NCBI GenBank assembly: GCA_013204555.1
Contig: JABMNO010000060.1
Coordinates: forward strand, 1 to 39,491
DNA: 39,491 bases
Origin: Chloroflexota bacterium
Lineage (GTDB): Bacteria > Chloroflexota > Dehalococcoidia > Lucifugimonadales > Lucifugimonadaceae
Direction: 5' to 3'
The notes under the pieces were generated by a model. That model did no database searches. It had not been told where the DNA came from and worked only from the letters and a program-made list of their open reading frames with translations. Positions within the stretch are counted from its first letter, which is position 1. The number at the start of each line of letters is the position of its first letter. Shown piece by piece: positions 6,947 through 15,805 of the stretch. Made by a program: the position numbers and the translations under genes.

Positions 6947-7933
6947 ATGCCCCAGACGATTGCCGCCGCTGACCCTCGACTTCGTTGGTCAGGCTCCATA
7001 TCTAACGATGTCAGCCCCAACGGGGTCATGCCATGGCGTATACCCCACGATGATATGGGCCTCTACGCGGAGGAGTTGGTTGGACGTGCGGCGATGCCCG
7101 CTGGCGTGAGGGTGAGTTTCCAGAGCGATACCAGCTTTCTGGCGGGCGAGTGCAACGCGTTTCCGGAGCGCAGTCCAATCGACCTGATGATCGGTGGCGA
7201 ACTTGTCGGCACGGCGCCTACGGAAGACCTGACGTCATTCAGATTCGATGACCTTGGGACAGAGATGAAATCGTTCGAGCTGTGGCTGCCGCAATTCGGT
7301 GAGTTCCAGCTCATGGGCATGAGCGTTTCCGACGACGCTGAACTTCTGGAATCCGAAAATTTATGGCTACCGAAGTGGATCACCTACGGGAGTTCCATCA
7401 CCCACTGCCGCGCTGCTGATTCGCCAACGCTTACGTGGCCATCCATAGTGGCTCGAACTCGTGGGTACGATCTAACATGCCTCGGTTTCGGCGGCCAGTG
7501 CCATCTGGACCCGCTCATAGCGCGGGTAATCAGAGATCGCGACGCCGATCTCATCTCCCTGTGCCTGGGCATCAACATCTACGGGAACGATTCTCTGAAT
7601 GCGCGCACGTTTGGGCCGGGAATCATCGGCTTCGTACAGATAATCCGTGAGAAGCATCCAGACACCCCGATAGCGCTCCTCTCGCCCATCTACTCGCCCG
7701 GCCGAGAAGACACGCTAAACGCAGTTGGATTCACCTTGAGCAGCATGCGTGGCGAAGTCGCATCCGCCGTCGATAAGCTCCGCGCACACGGAGATAACAA
7801 CATCCACTACATCAACGGGCTGGACATCTTCAACGCCGACAACGCCCACCTGCTCCCCGACGACCTGCATCCCAACTCAGAGGGCTACGGAATCATGGCC
7901 AGCAACCTGCTCACGCTGCTGCCGCAGGTCTGA
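6947..7933 (+). CDS. SGNH/GDSL-family hydrolase, CE2-like two-domain esterase
   Basis: A 328-residue protein. The C-terminal half carries the SGNH blocks: the serine in ITYGSSIT (near 145), glycine in GFGGQ (near 180), asparagine in GINIYGN (near 209) and the Asp/His block DDLHPNSEGY (near 305). The N-terminal ~130 residues look like a beta-sandwich similar to the one preceding such domains in carbohydrate esterase family 2. The likely role is removal of acyl groups from sugars or polysaccharides. No signal peptide is visible, so it is probably cytoplasmic. AAGGAC upstream supports the ATG. It stands alone and converges with the next gene. Confidence 0.8.
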   Translation: MPQTIAAADPRLRWSGSISNDVSPNGVMPWRIPHDDMGLYAEELVGRAAMPAGVRVSFQSDTSFLAGECNAFPERSPIDLMIGGELVGTAPTEDLTSFRFDDLGTEMKSFELWLPQFGEFQLMGMSVSDDAELLESENLWLPKWITYGSSITHCRAADSPTLTWPSIVARTRGYDLTCLGFGGQCHLDPLIARVIRDRDADLISLCLGINIYGNDSLNARTFGPGIIGFVQIIREKHPDTPIALLSPIYSPGREDTLNAVGFTLSSMRGEVASAVDKLRAHGDNNIHYINGLDIFNADNAHLLPDDLHPNSEGYGIMASNLLTLLPQV

Positions 7934-7935
7934 AG

Positions 7936-7979
7936 TTTCGCCCCCTCGTCCATTTCGGGAGAGGGCAGGGGTGATGGTG
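7936..7979. repeat. CCCCTCG...GAGAGGG intergenic repeat, copy 2
   Basis: Second copy of the element at 6152-6194, starting three bases after the esterase stop codon. Its internal CCCTC / GAGGG pairing could act as a transcription end or mRNA-stabilising hairpin, although no T-run follows. Confidence 0.65.
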
Positions 7980-8031
7980 TGCTCCACCGCGCATCCTTCG
8001 AGACCCTCAGGATGGCGCTCCCGCGACCCCC

Positions 8032-8060
8032 GTAGCGGCAACCCCCCGTGGTTGCCCGGT
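8032..8060. repeat. GTAGCGGCA...TGCCCGG hairpin, variant stem
   Basis: GGCAACC (8037-8043) pairs with GGTTGCC (8050-8056). The flanks GTAGC and CGGTT are the same as in the hairpin at 6117, but the stem sequence differs in a compensated way. This suggests that the structure, not the stem sequence, is what is kept. Confidence 0.6.
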
Positions 8061-8112
8061 TTTCAGACACCCTTCACATACGATTCGCCACGTTCAATCC
8101 CGGTGCGAAAAC

Positions 8113-9174
8113 CTATCCGGCTGCTCCGCATAAGGCTGCGGCAGCGATGTTGCCGCATGCCTTGAGGGTGCCTCCCTCCAGGTCCAACTGGCCGTTGGTC
8201 AGGAGCACAAACACAACTCCCGACGCCGGGTCGGCCCACGCCACCGTGCCGTCGCCACCAGCGTGGCCAAACGCACCCGCCGGCACCGCCGAGCCATACC
8301 AGCCGCCATCACCCAGCCGCTGAAGTCGCCAACCAAAGCCCCACCCCTCTCGTAGTCGAGCCGCATCAGTGAGATCGGGGAGTGCCGCCGTGTGATCTCC
8401 AAGCACCATCCGCACCGTCCCCGGCTCAAACACGGACTCCCCAGATGCTGATGTACCGCCATCCAACATCAGTTGCAGCAAGCGTGCGATGTCGTGAGTA
8501 GTGGAGTGGACGCCAGCCCATGGCGCGCCAATCCCTCGCCAGTACCGACTGTTGTGGTCCCAGCCTCGCGTGGCCTCTGGGTCGAGTTCCAGTGAGTCGA
8601 TGATCCGATCGTCAAACTCATCTCGCCAGCCAAGGTGAGAAGAACTCATCCCAGCGGGGTCGAAAAGGGTATCCGCCAAATAATCAGGGAACGACATCCC
8701 CGTGACTCTTTCAACCACTTCGCTGAGCATCAAAATGCCTGAACTCTGGTAGCGCACATCGGATCCCGGCGGAAACAACAGGCGAGCGCGGCAAGCGGCA
8801 GCGACGAACTCTTTCAGATCGGCATTTCGCTGCCTGAGTGCGATGTTCCCGGGCACCATGTCCGGTAGGCCGGAGGAGTGCGTGAGGCAGTGGCGAAGCT
8901 TGATTTTGTCTTTGCCGTGCGAACCAAACTCCGGGACGTATTCGACCACCGAGTCATCAGCATCGAGCAGCCCGCGCTCAATCAACTTCGATACGCCAGT
9001 TGTGGCCATGGGCTTGCTGATGGACGCGATGTGAAAGACGCTTTCGGTGTTCGCAGGGTCCGACGACGAATCGAAGCGGCGGTGACCGCCAGCCCAGTCA
9101 AGAAGCACCTCCCCGCGTCGCTCAACCCTGACCGCAGCCGCGCTCATCGCACCAGCCTCGATTCTGTCCTGCAA
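8113..9174 (-). CDS. Serine beta-lactamase-fold hydrolase (PF00144 family)
   Basis: A protein of about 353 residues with the three signature sites of class C beta-lactamase-like esterases and peptidases: S51-x-x-K54 in ASISKP, Y142-Q-S144 in RYQSS, and HAG in FGHAGGDG near the C-terminus. No signal peptide is seen, so the more likely role is a cytoplasmic esterase or peptidase and not antibiotic resistance. The TTG at 9174 is the best start that keeps the usual N-terminal helix; an ATG at 9147 behind GAGG is possible but would shorten it. It begins about 12 bases after the FMN reductase gene, so the two are probably cotranscribed. Confidence 0.8.
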   Translation of the reverse strand: MQDRIEAGAMSAAAVRVERRGEVLLDWAGGHRRFDSSSDPANTESVFHIASISKPMATTGVSKLIERGLLDADDSVVEYVPEFGSHGKDKIKLRHCLTHSSGLPDMVPGNIALRQRNADLKEFVAAACRARLLFPPGSDVRYQSSGILMLSEVVERVTGMSFPDYLADTLFDPAGMSSSHLGWRDEFDDRIIDSLELDPEATRGWDHNSRYWRGIGAPWAGVHSTTHDIARLLQLMLDGGTSASGESVFEPGTVRMVLGDHTAALPDLTDAARLREGWGFGWRLQRLGDGGWYGSAVPAGAFGHAGGDGTVAWADPASGVVFVLLTNGQLDLEGGTLKACGNIAAAALCGAAG

Positions 9175-9185
9175 CCGCCGGGTTA

Positions 9186-9764
9186 TCAGCTCTTGGAAGT
9201 TACTCGTTTGTTGCCACCAATGTGCTCAATGAACGCTGACATAAACTCCTTGATAAGAGTCCTGTCAGCAGCCTTCTTCAGATAACCGTCATCCCCGACC
9301 CTATCGACTATTCGGGACATATCCACAATCGGTCTGGTCATCAGATTCGCGTCAAGGGCGTCCAGAATTTCCTTGAGCTGATTCTGCGCGTCAAGTGAGC
9401 CCAGGCCGCCGCCGCCACCGAGGACGGCAACTGGCTTGTGGGCCAGCACCGACGATCGCTGCTTCGGTTCAGGCGTCCGGCAGATCCAATCAATCGCGTT
9501 CTTGAGTACGCCGGGAATCGAGACGTAGTAAACAGGACAGGCGAATAGAACAGCGTTTGCGGCGGCAACCTGCCGCCTGAGACGTAGCACAGTTTCAGGA
9601 GTCCCCAGTAGCTCCGCGTCCGGGTCGTACATCGGGATTTGCCGCAGATCGACGATATCGATGTGTGCTTGATCGCCTGCGAATTCATCTGCCAATTCCA
9701 GCAATTTACGGTTAAACGACCCCAATCGAATGCTTCCACAGATTCCTATTATTTCGAAACGCAA
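9186..9764 (-). CDS. NADPH-dependent FMN reductase (flavodoxin-like)
   Basis: A 192-residue flavodoxin-fold protein. GICGSIRLGSFNRKL (8-22) is the FMN phosphate-binding loop, CPVYYVSIPGVLKNAIDW (95-112) is the conserved isoalloxazine-contact segment, and AVLGGGGGLGS follows. The family reduces FMN, quinones or azo compounds with NAD(P)H. The start is TTG 9764, preceded by AAGGAAGGA with seven-base spacing. It lies 15 bases after the enolase-superfamily gene and 12 before the esterase gene, so the three form a leftward operon. The substrate is unknown. Confidence 0.85.
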   Translation of the reverse strand: MRFEIIGICGSIRLGSFNRKLLELADEFAGDQAHIDIVDLRQIPMYDPDAELLGTPETVLRLRRQVAAANAVLFACPVYYVSIPGVLKNAIDWICRTPEPKQRSSVLAHKPVAVLGGGGGLGSLDAQNQLKEILDALDANLMTRPIVDMSRIVDRVGDDGYLKKAADRTLIKEFMSAFIEHIGGNKRVTSKS

Positions 9765-9779
9765 TCGACGATCCTTCCT

Positions 9780-10919
9780 TCAACCAACCAATCTTGCGTT
9801 CACCACATCCATATCAAACTCCACGCCTAGCCCGGGGCCAGTTGGTGGAGTGATGTAGCCGTTTTCAAACACGATGGGATCCTTGAAGATCTGCGTGTGC
9901 ACAGGCCCCATGTTAGCCTCCTGGATCAAGAAGTTTGGTGAGCACGTGTCTATCTGCACCGCGGCGGCGGCTGAGACTGGTCCGCAGTACATGTGCGGGG
10001 CGATCATGGCGTAGTGGGCCTCTGCCATCCCGGCGATCTTCTTGGCTTCGGTGATACCACCACACTGGCCGACGTCCAACTGGATGATCTGCGCCGCCTG
10101 CTTCTCAAGCACCTCTGAGAACTCGTACTTCGTCACCAATCGCTCGCCGGTGGCGATTGGGATGCTGGTGTGCGCAGCCACTCGGGCCATCTCGCCGATG
10201 TTCTCAGGCATTACCGGCTCTTCGAACCAGAACGGGTGGTACTGCTCAAGGATGTCTGCCACACGGATGGCGCTGTATGTGGTCAGTTGGCCATGCGTGC
10301 CAATCCCAACCTCAATCTTGTCGCCAACCGCGTCACGGATGCTCTCGAAAATCCTCGCGGCATAGTTGATCTCATGCAATGGAATATCTCGTGGTCCCGG
10401 GGCTATCGGAGCGAACGGATCGAGCTTGCAGGCTGTGTTCCCTTCCTCGACCAACTTTGTGGCGATGTCGCCAGCCGCCGCAGGGTCATCCTGCCATCCA
10501 CTCGGCATGTACGCATAGGCGCGCAACTTCTTGTGGTACTGCCCACCCAGCAGCTGGTAAATCGGCATATTTGCCGCCTTGCCCTTGATGTCCCACAGTG
10601 CCATATCAATGCCGCTAATGACTGGCGTGGCGTACAAACTTGGATGGCGCAGGTCATGCCGAGACGCGTACATCCTGTCCCACAGGAACTCGCTATTGAG
10701 CGGGTCCTGTCCAACAATAAACTGGCCCGTGAACTCCTCAATCAGATTGATCTGAGACTTCAGGTCACCAAGATGAGCCGAATAAGAACTTCCGGCGATA
10801 CGCTCGCCAATTCCCGTAATGCCTTCATCGGTCTCCAGTAGCAAGAACAGGAAATATCTGCCACCTATGTAAGGCGCATCGTTCTCAACGACCATCGTTT
10901 TAACATTAGTGACTTTCAT
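9780..10919 (-). CDS. Mandelate racemase / enolase superfamily sugar-acid dehydratase
   Basis: A 379-residue protein with the capping domain first (1-115) and then the (beta/alpha)7 barrel. Seen in order: SGIDMALWDIKGK (105-117), ACKLDPFAP with the lysine on strand 2, FWFEEPVMPEN with a metal-binding Glu, IATGERL with another, LDVGQCGGITEAKKIA, and PHMYCGP with the probable catalytic His. The usual first metal ligand (Asp in vDfHgR) is replaced in a VGIGTHGQ segment, so its ligand set may be unusual. Likely substrates are aldonic or uronic acids. AGGATTTGAG lies before the ATG. It is the first gene of the leftward operon and diverges from the UroD-like gene. Confidence 0.85.
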   Translation of the reverse strand: MKVTNVKTMVVENDAPYIGGRYFLFLLLETDEGITGIGERIAGSSYSAHLGDLKSQINLIEEFTGQFIVGQDPLNSEFLWDRMYASRHDLRHPSLYATPVISGIDMALWDIKGKAANMPIYQLLGGQYHKKLRAYAYMPSGWQDDPAAAGDIATKLVEEGNTACKLDPFAPIAPGPRDIPLHEINYAARIFESIRDAVGDKIEVGIGTHGQLTTYSAIRVADILEQYHPFWFEEPVMPENIGEMARVAAHTSIPIATGERLVTKYEFSEVLEKQAAQIIQLDVGQCGGITEAKKIAGMAEAHYAMIAPHMYCGPVSAAAAVQIDTCSPNFLIQEANMGPVHTQIFKDPIVFENGYITPPTGPGLGVEFDMDVVNARLVG

Positions 10920-11209
10920 CTCAAATCCTTGTTACGGCTATGGGGATGTGACCTTCGGCAGATCAAATGACGCCGGGAGTGTATACCCGAAGCGATTGGC
11001 TGGTTTTCTCCATGCCAGAATGCCCTCCGGCCGCAGGCATGACGGGGTCCGAACGTCGCTGGTCTCATGCGCCCCTCACATATTGTGCGGTTCACTCCTT
11101 GCGAGAGAGATTGGATCAGGCCGCGCCATACGCGTAGTACATACCGATCACACCCATTTGCCCACCCGGATGGTCCGGGAACCCCGGACGCCCAGAGGAG
11201 AGAGCATTC

Positions 11210-12253
11210 ATGAATGGTCACGAGAGAATCAAGGCAGCGCTGGAGCTACGTGAGCCGGACATGATTCCATCAATGGAATGGTCAATTGCGCCAAATGTCA
11301 GGGAGGCGCTGTTTCCGGGCTGCGCTGATGAGTTGGAATTTGTGGAGAAAATGGGGCTGGATGGCGTCAGCGCAAAGATGCCCGCGCAGCTAGGCGCCGT
11401 GGGAGCGCTCCCAGATCGCTTCACGAACCAGTGGGGCGTGGTCATGGCTCGCACGGCAGAAGACTATGCACCAGTTGATGGCCCTATCAAGTCTGCCGCC
11501 GACCTCAAGACGTATTCGCCGCCAGACCCGGATAATGAGGAGAACTATGAGGGTCTCCGGGAGACCGTGGCGCGGTTCAAAGGCGAGAAGTTCATCATGT
11601 GGCACGCTCGTGCCGAGTTCATGACCGCCTGTGAGATGCGAGGCATGGCCGATTTCCTGATGGACCTTATGACTGATCCAGAGCTTGCGCACGCAGTACT
11701 GCGGGTTGTGAACGAGACCTATTGTCGGCTCGCCGTTCGAGCCATCGAGCAAGGCGCCGACGGAATCATGCTGGGCGATGACTGGGCGTATAACTCTGGA
11801 CCCTTCATGTCACCGGCCCTCTTTGAGGAGTTCATCCTGCCCTACTTCCAGAACATGGTGCGAACCTGCAAGGAGGCAGGCGGCTACGTTGTGAAGCATT
11901 GCGATGGATACGTCTTGCCACTGATGGACATGGTGGTCGACGCGGGAATCGACGGCATGAATCCGATCGAACCCGCCGCAGGGATGGACATCGCCATCAT
12001 GAAGAAAAAGTACGGCGAGCGAATCTGCCTTCTCGGTAATATCGACTGCGGTGACACGTTGAGCAACGCGCCGGTATCGCGGGTGGTAGCTGAGGTGAAG
12101 GAAGCCATCCGACAGGCCGCTCCAGGCGGCGGATATGTGTTGATGTCGTCGAACAGCATTCACTCAAGCGTCCGACCTGAAAATTACAAGGCAATGATCG
12201 ACGCGACTCGGGAGTTCGGCCAGTACCCGTTGGACATGACCGCGCTAGCATAA
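11210..12253 (+). CDS. Uroporphyrinogen decarboxylase-family methyltransferase
   Basis: A 347-residue TIM-barrel protein of the UroD / MtaA family. NGHERIKAALELREPDMIP (2-20) is the typical start. GADGIMLGDDWA (around 182-193), VKHCDGYVLPLMDMVVDAGIDG and LLGNIDCGDTL follow, and SSNSIHSSVRPENY closes the active site. In this branch the HCDG segment and later residues usually bind zinc for methyl transfer to a corrinoid or thiol, as opposed to haem synthesis. AGGAGAGAG seven bases before the ATG supports the start. No corrinoid protein is encoded in the window, so the acceptor is unknown. It is not the housekeeping hemE, judging by these motifs. Confidence 0.8.
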   Translation: MNGHERIKAALELREPDMIPSMEWSIAPNVREALFPGCADELEFVEKMGLDGVSAKMPAQLGAVGALPDRFTNQWGVVMARTAEDYAPVDGPIKSAADLKTYSPPDPDNEENYEGLRETVARFKGEKFIMWHARAEFMTACEMRGMADFLMDLMTDPELAHAVLRVVNETYCRLAVRAIEQGADGIMLGDDWAYNSGPFMSPALFEEFILPYFQNMVRTCKEAGGYVVKHCDGYVLPLMDMVVDAGIDGMNPIEPAAGMDIAIMKKKYGERICLLGNIDCGDTLSNAPVSRVVAEVKEAIRQAAPGGGYVLMSSNSIHSSVRPENYKAMIDATREFGQYPLDMTALA

Positions 12254-12429
12254 CGCGCGTAACGCGAGGGAAGGCGCACGTGCGTAAGCATTACGGCGAT
12301 ATCCTTGGTCCTGGTTTTGGTCGCCGTCTGGACGGAGGCGTCAAACTAGAATTTCGCGGAGACTCGGTCAGCTAAGAAGGCGAGCCAATAAGAGTCCTCA
12401 TCGAGCGTTCTGGCAGGGAGGCGCGTAGA

Positions 12430-12918
12430 TTGGCCGTGAACATTAGGGCGTTTCAAGACGCGGATCTGACCCGAATCCAGGATATTGCCGCAGCCGCGTG
12501 GCAGCCGGTGTTCAAGTCGTCTCAAGAACTTCTGGGGGCGGACCTGTACGCGCTCGTGAGCCCTGATCCTAATGCGGAGAAGCGTCGGCAGGTAGCTGCC
12601 GCCTGTGAGACCGACAACGGGTTGGACGTGTGGGTGGTCGAAGACGATGACGAGATCGTTGGCTTCATCACGGCAGACCTGAACAGAGAGACCCTGGTGG
12701 GTGAGATCCGCAACAACGCCGTCGACCCCAATCGGCAGCACAACGGTCTGGGGGTGCTGATGTACGACTTCGTACTGGAGCAGATGAAAGAAGCGGGCAT
12801 GAAGGCCGTCAAAGTGAACACAGGTGCCGATGAGGCGCATGCTCCCGCGCGCCGAGCGTACGAGAAGGCCGGGTTTTCGCGGTCGTTGCCATCGGTGATG
12901 TACTACCAGGTGCTCTAG
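12430..12918 (+). CDS. GNAT-family N-acetyltransferase
   Basis: A 162-residue single-domain acetyltransferase. VVEDDDEIVGFITADL (about 75-90) is the central beta hairpin, VDPNRQHNGLGVLMYDFV (about 99-116) carries the Q/R-x-x-G-x-G acetyl-CoA loop, and ARRAYEKAGF (about 142-151) is motif B. The TTG at 12430 has GGAGG eight bases upstream, which decides the start. The substrate cannot be told from sequence. It stands alone between the UroD-like gene and the ABC operon. Confidence 0.85.
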   Translation: MAVNIRAFQDADLTRIQDIAAAAWQPVFKSSQELLGADLYALVSPDPNAEKRRQVAAACETDNGLDVWVVEDDDEIVGFITADLNRETLVGEIRNNAVDPNRQHNGLGVLMYDFVLEQMKEAGMKAVKVNTGADEAHAPARRAYEKAGFSRSLPSVMYYQVL

Positions 12919-13303
12919 CGGCGAGCGCCGGGAATGGCGTTAGGCGGGTTGAAGCGGCGGCGTTCGCTGAACAGCATCGCTGTGAGGTGAAGGCCAAAAG
13001 AGAAGGCGTGCGTTTGCCTGCCACCGAGAGTGCAACACGCCGATGTTCTTCTATGGTCATGTTCTCGTTGACGAATGCTCAATCACCCGGTGCAAAAACG
13101 TTTGATATAGCACACGTTCGCGAGATTGCTTCAAGCTGCTCGGGCGCGGTTTAGGGTGCATTTTCAATTCAATGTATAGCGAAATGGTTGAACCAACAGG
13201 AAAAATAGTCATCACTAGACATAATGTCTAATACCATAGACAATACGTCTAACTACTCGTTGCGCTTCTGTAGCGCATCTACCCTTCTCTGCAACGGAAG
13301 CGA
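12919..13303. other. Intergenic control region of the ABC operon
   Basis: No gene is supported here. The left half is GC-rich with no structure I can name. The right half, from about 13160, turns A/T-rich and contains the paired operators and candidate promoter at 13216-13251. The rest up to 13303 is the leader of the ATPase gene, whose ATG follows an ACGGAAGCGA stretch with a weak GGAAG ribosome site. Confidence 0.6.
13216..13251 (+). promoter_or_regulatory. Twin palindromic operator overlapping a candidate promoter
   Basis: Two sites with the form TAGAC-N5-GTCTA lie at 13216-13230 and 13237-13251. Their centres are 21 bp apart, two helical turns, so both face the same side of the DNA. TAGACA (13216-13221) matches five of six bases of a -35 box, and GACAAT (13239-13244) matches four of six of a -10 box at 17-bp spacing, so bound dimers would cover both boxes. 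The obvious binder is the TetR-type protein encoded at the end of the operon, which would give autoregulated drug-inducible expression. The sites are seen; the binder is inferred. Confidence 0.7.
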
Positions 13304-14242
13304 ATGTCAATCAAGGCTCAGACCCTGATCGAGGTGTCAGAAATCAGCAAGTCCTACGGTGACCGAGAGGCTGTGAAGAACCTCAGTTTCTCAGTTGCCG
13401 AGGGAACCGTGCTCGGGTTGTTGGGCGCAAACGGCGCTGGCAAGACGACGATTGTGAACATGCTCACAACTCTGACTTCTATCGACACTGGGCATGCCAG
13501 CATCTGCGGATACGACGTGTCCTCGCAGCCCTATGAAATCAGGCAACTCATCGGGCTGGCCGGGCAGTTCGCAGCTATCGACGAGAAGCTGACGGCAAGA
13601 GAAAACCTGAAGTTGTTCGGACGGCTCAATAAGATCTCGGGCAGGAATCTCAACGCACGAATTGATGACCTCCTTCAACGTTTCCGTATGGCCGACTTTG
13701 CCGATCAGATCGCTGGCACATGCTCCGGTGGTCAGCGAAGGAGGCTCGATGTCGTATCTGCCCTCATCGCAAAGCCCGCGACCCTGTTCTTGGACGAGCC
13801 CACTACCGGTCTCGATCCACGCAGCCGAGCCGATATCTGGGAAGTCATCGAAGACTTAGCCGACGAAGGGACCTCAGTACTGCTCACTACACAGTACCTC
13901 CACGAGGCTGATCGGCTTGCCGACGAAATTGTGCTCATCGACCATGGAATGATTGTCGCCAGTGGAACACCCGACGAACTCAAACGGGAGCTCAACAGAG
14001 ACGTCCTTGAGATCCATCTGGACTCGGATGTGGCTTTCAGGTCAGCGGTTCGTCTCGTGAACGATCAGCCAGATATCGGGACCGATGAGAACGCGATGAC
14101 GATACGAATCCCGCTCAGCAACGGAGCTGTCGGCTCACTTGCATTATTGAGACGGCTAGACGACGCCGGAGTAACGATCCGTGATTTCCAGGTGCGCCGC
14201 CCAACTCTCGACGACGTGTTCTTGGCCTTCACTGATGCCTAG
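13304..14242 (+). CDS. DrrA-like ABC exporter ATP-binding protein
   Basis: A 312-residue ATPase. Walker A is GANGAGKTT (43-51), the signature is CSGGQRRR (near 141-148), Walker B is LFLDEP (near 164-169), and the switch reads TTQYLHEAD, with Gln in place of the usual His as is typical of DrrA drug exporters. The C-terminal ~90 residues form the DrrA accessory domain, ending in RRPTLDDVFLAFT. It would power export of a hydrophobic compound through the permease encoded next. The genes overlap or nearly abut, and a TetR gene completes the operon. Confidence 0.9.
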   Translation: MSIKAQTLIEVSEISKSYGDREAVKNLSFSVAEGTVLGLLGANGAGKTTIVNMLTTLTSIDTGHASICGYDVSSQPYEIRQLIGLAGQFAAIDEKLTARENLKLFGRLNKISGRNLNARIDDLLQRFRMADFADQIAGTCSGGQRRRLDVVSALIAKPATLFLDEPTTGLDPRSRADIWEVIEDLADEGTSVLLTTQYLHEADRLADEIVLIDHGMIVASGTPDELKRELNRDVLEIHLDSDVAFRSAVRLVNDQPDIGTDENAMTIRIPLSNGAVGSLALLRRLDDAGVTIRDFQVRRPTLDDVFLAFTDA

Positions 14243-14267
14243 ACAAAAGGACCGATTGGCAGGAAAA

Positions 14268-15095
14268 ATGAACTCATCTACCACCATCGACAGACTGGAC
14301 GCTCCGCAGGTGATCTCACCCAATGTTCTGACCCACCTGAAGTGGGCGATGCAGGACACAGTCACTATCACCTGGCGAGATATGGTTCGAACGGTACGCC
14401 AACCGGAAATGCTGATGTTCGCGGTGATTATGGGAGTTGTATTCCTCCTTCTTTTTAACTATGTGTTTGGCGGCGTGATCGGCGCTGGCGCTGGCGTCAA
14501 TTACATCCAGTATGTTGTCCCAGGTGTGCTGGTCATCACTGCGCTCAACGGAGCGCAGCAAACAGGGACCGGGTTGGCGTCCGACCTCTCAGAAGGGGTC
14601 ACGAACCGTTTCATGTCACTACCGATGAGCCAGGTGGCTGTTATCGCCGGGCGTACCATCGCCGACTCCATTCGGAATATCCTCGGCCTGTTGTTGGTCG
14701 TCCTAATCGGTGTTCTCATGGGTTTCCGGTTCGAATCGTTCTCGTCTGCCGTGTTAACAGTCCTCTTGCCAGTTGGTATTGGCTACGCCTTTTCATGGCT
14801 TGGAGCCGCGCTTGCCGCCCGGCTGCGAAACCCCGAAACGCTCGGTATGCTGTCGATGTTCTGGCTCTTTCCGCTGATGCTGGCCAGTAGTGCATTCGCT
14901 CCCACCGAGTCCATGCCCAGATGGCTACAGGGATTCGCCGAGTACCAGCCGATCTCAACAGCAACGAATGCGGCCCGCGCTTGGTCCGATGGGTCGCCAG
15001 CCCGGACCGACTCTCTCCTCACGCTTGCATGGGTCGCAGGCATCCTGGCCGTTTGCGTTCCACTGTCGATGCACCTGTACCGCAAATCAACATGA
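14268..15095 (+). CDS. DrrB-like ABC-2 permease
   Basis: A protein of about 275 residues with a soluble N-terminus (including DTVTITWRDMVRTVRQPEML, which matches the DrrB amphipathic entry helix) and six hydrophobic segments, as expected for ABC2_membrane permeases. I chose ATG 14268, which follows AGGA closely; an ATG at 14235 overlaps the ATPase stop and is also plausible. The conserved PLMLASSAFAPTESMPRWLQ segment before the last membrane helix is characteristic of daunorubicin-type permeases. The TetR start overlaps its stop (ATGA). Confidence 0.85.
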   Translation: MNSSTTIDRLDAPQVISPNVLTHLKWAMQDTVTITWRDMVRTVRQPEMLMFAVIMGVVFLLLFNYVFGGVIGAGAGVNYIQYVVPGVLVITALNGAQQTGTGLASDLSEGVTNRFMSLPMSQVAVIAGRTIADSIRNILGLLLVVLIGVLMGFRFESFSSAVLTVLLPVGIGYAFSWLGAALAARLRNPETLGMLSMFWLFPLMLASSAFAPTESMPRWLQGFAEYQPISTATNAARAWSDGSPARTDSLLTLAWVAGILAVCVPLSMHLYRKST

Positions 15096-15709
15096 ATGCA
15101 GGCACCTCTCCGCCCACCCCCGAAAGCCAACGCCGTTCCACTGAGGACAGCATCGTGCAAGCTACTCTGGAGTTAATCGCCCACCAGGGACTTGGCGGCG
15201 TGTCCATGAGTGCCATCGCCGCTGCAGCGGGTGTGGCACGTCAGACCGTCTACAACCACTACTCTGATGTCGATTCAATCGTCGGGGCGGCATTCGAACG
15301 GCACAGCGCAGAGAGTCTCGACTCGCTCAATTCGCTACTCGCCGCCATCGACTCTCCTGCGGAGAAGCTCGATCACCTTGTGCGTCACACCGCGGCAGTG
15401 GCCGAACATGCCCGCGGAGCGAACGCCCTCCATCATGGCCTCTCGAAGAGTGCCCAGTTGGCCCTTGAACCATATGATGCACATCTCCGCGCCGTCATTG
15501 AGAGCATCCTCCGTGAAGGCATTGCTGAAGGTCTGTTTCGTCAGGACCTTCATCCTCAACGAGATGCCGTGCTCATCCAACATTTGCTTGATGGCGTAAC
15601 CTCCCTCGTAATCGCCGAGACGGATCAAATCCCCTCGATCGTCAAAACCGGCATCAGAACGGCCCGATCTGTGGCTTGGCGCCAATCAGGATCCATCGAA
15701 CGTCAGTAG
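15092..15709 (+). CDS. TetR/AcrR-family transcriptional regulator
   Basis: A 205-residue regulator. After a Pro/Ser-rich N-tail, IVQATLELIAHQGLGGVSMS and AIAAAAGVARQTVYNHYSDV (about 21-60) form the TetR helix-turn-helix. The remaining all-helical part would bind a ligand. The start ATG overlaps the permease stop by four bases (ATGA), so it is translated with the exporter. The twin palindromes at 13216-13251 upstream of the operon are its likely targets, giving repression that is released when the exported compound binds. Confidence 0.9.
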   Translation: MNAGTSPPTPESQRRSTEDSIVQATLELIAHQGLGGVSMSAIAAAAGVARQTVYNHYSDVDSIVGAAFERHSAESLDSLNSLLAAIDSPAEKLDHLVRHTAAVAEHARGANALHHGLSKSAQLALEPYDAHLRAVIESILREGIAEGLFRQDLHPQRDAVLIQHLLDGVTSLVIAETDQIPSIVKTGIRTARSVAWRQSGSIERQ

Positions 15710-15805
15710 TCCTGGTGATCCACCTGATAACTACTTGATCTGTATCGACTAACAATTCTTCAGGGCTGCTGGACGGTTTCAGGCCTCGAATGGGGTTGAA
15801 TAAAT

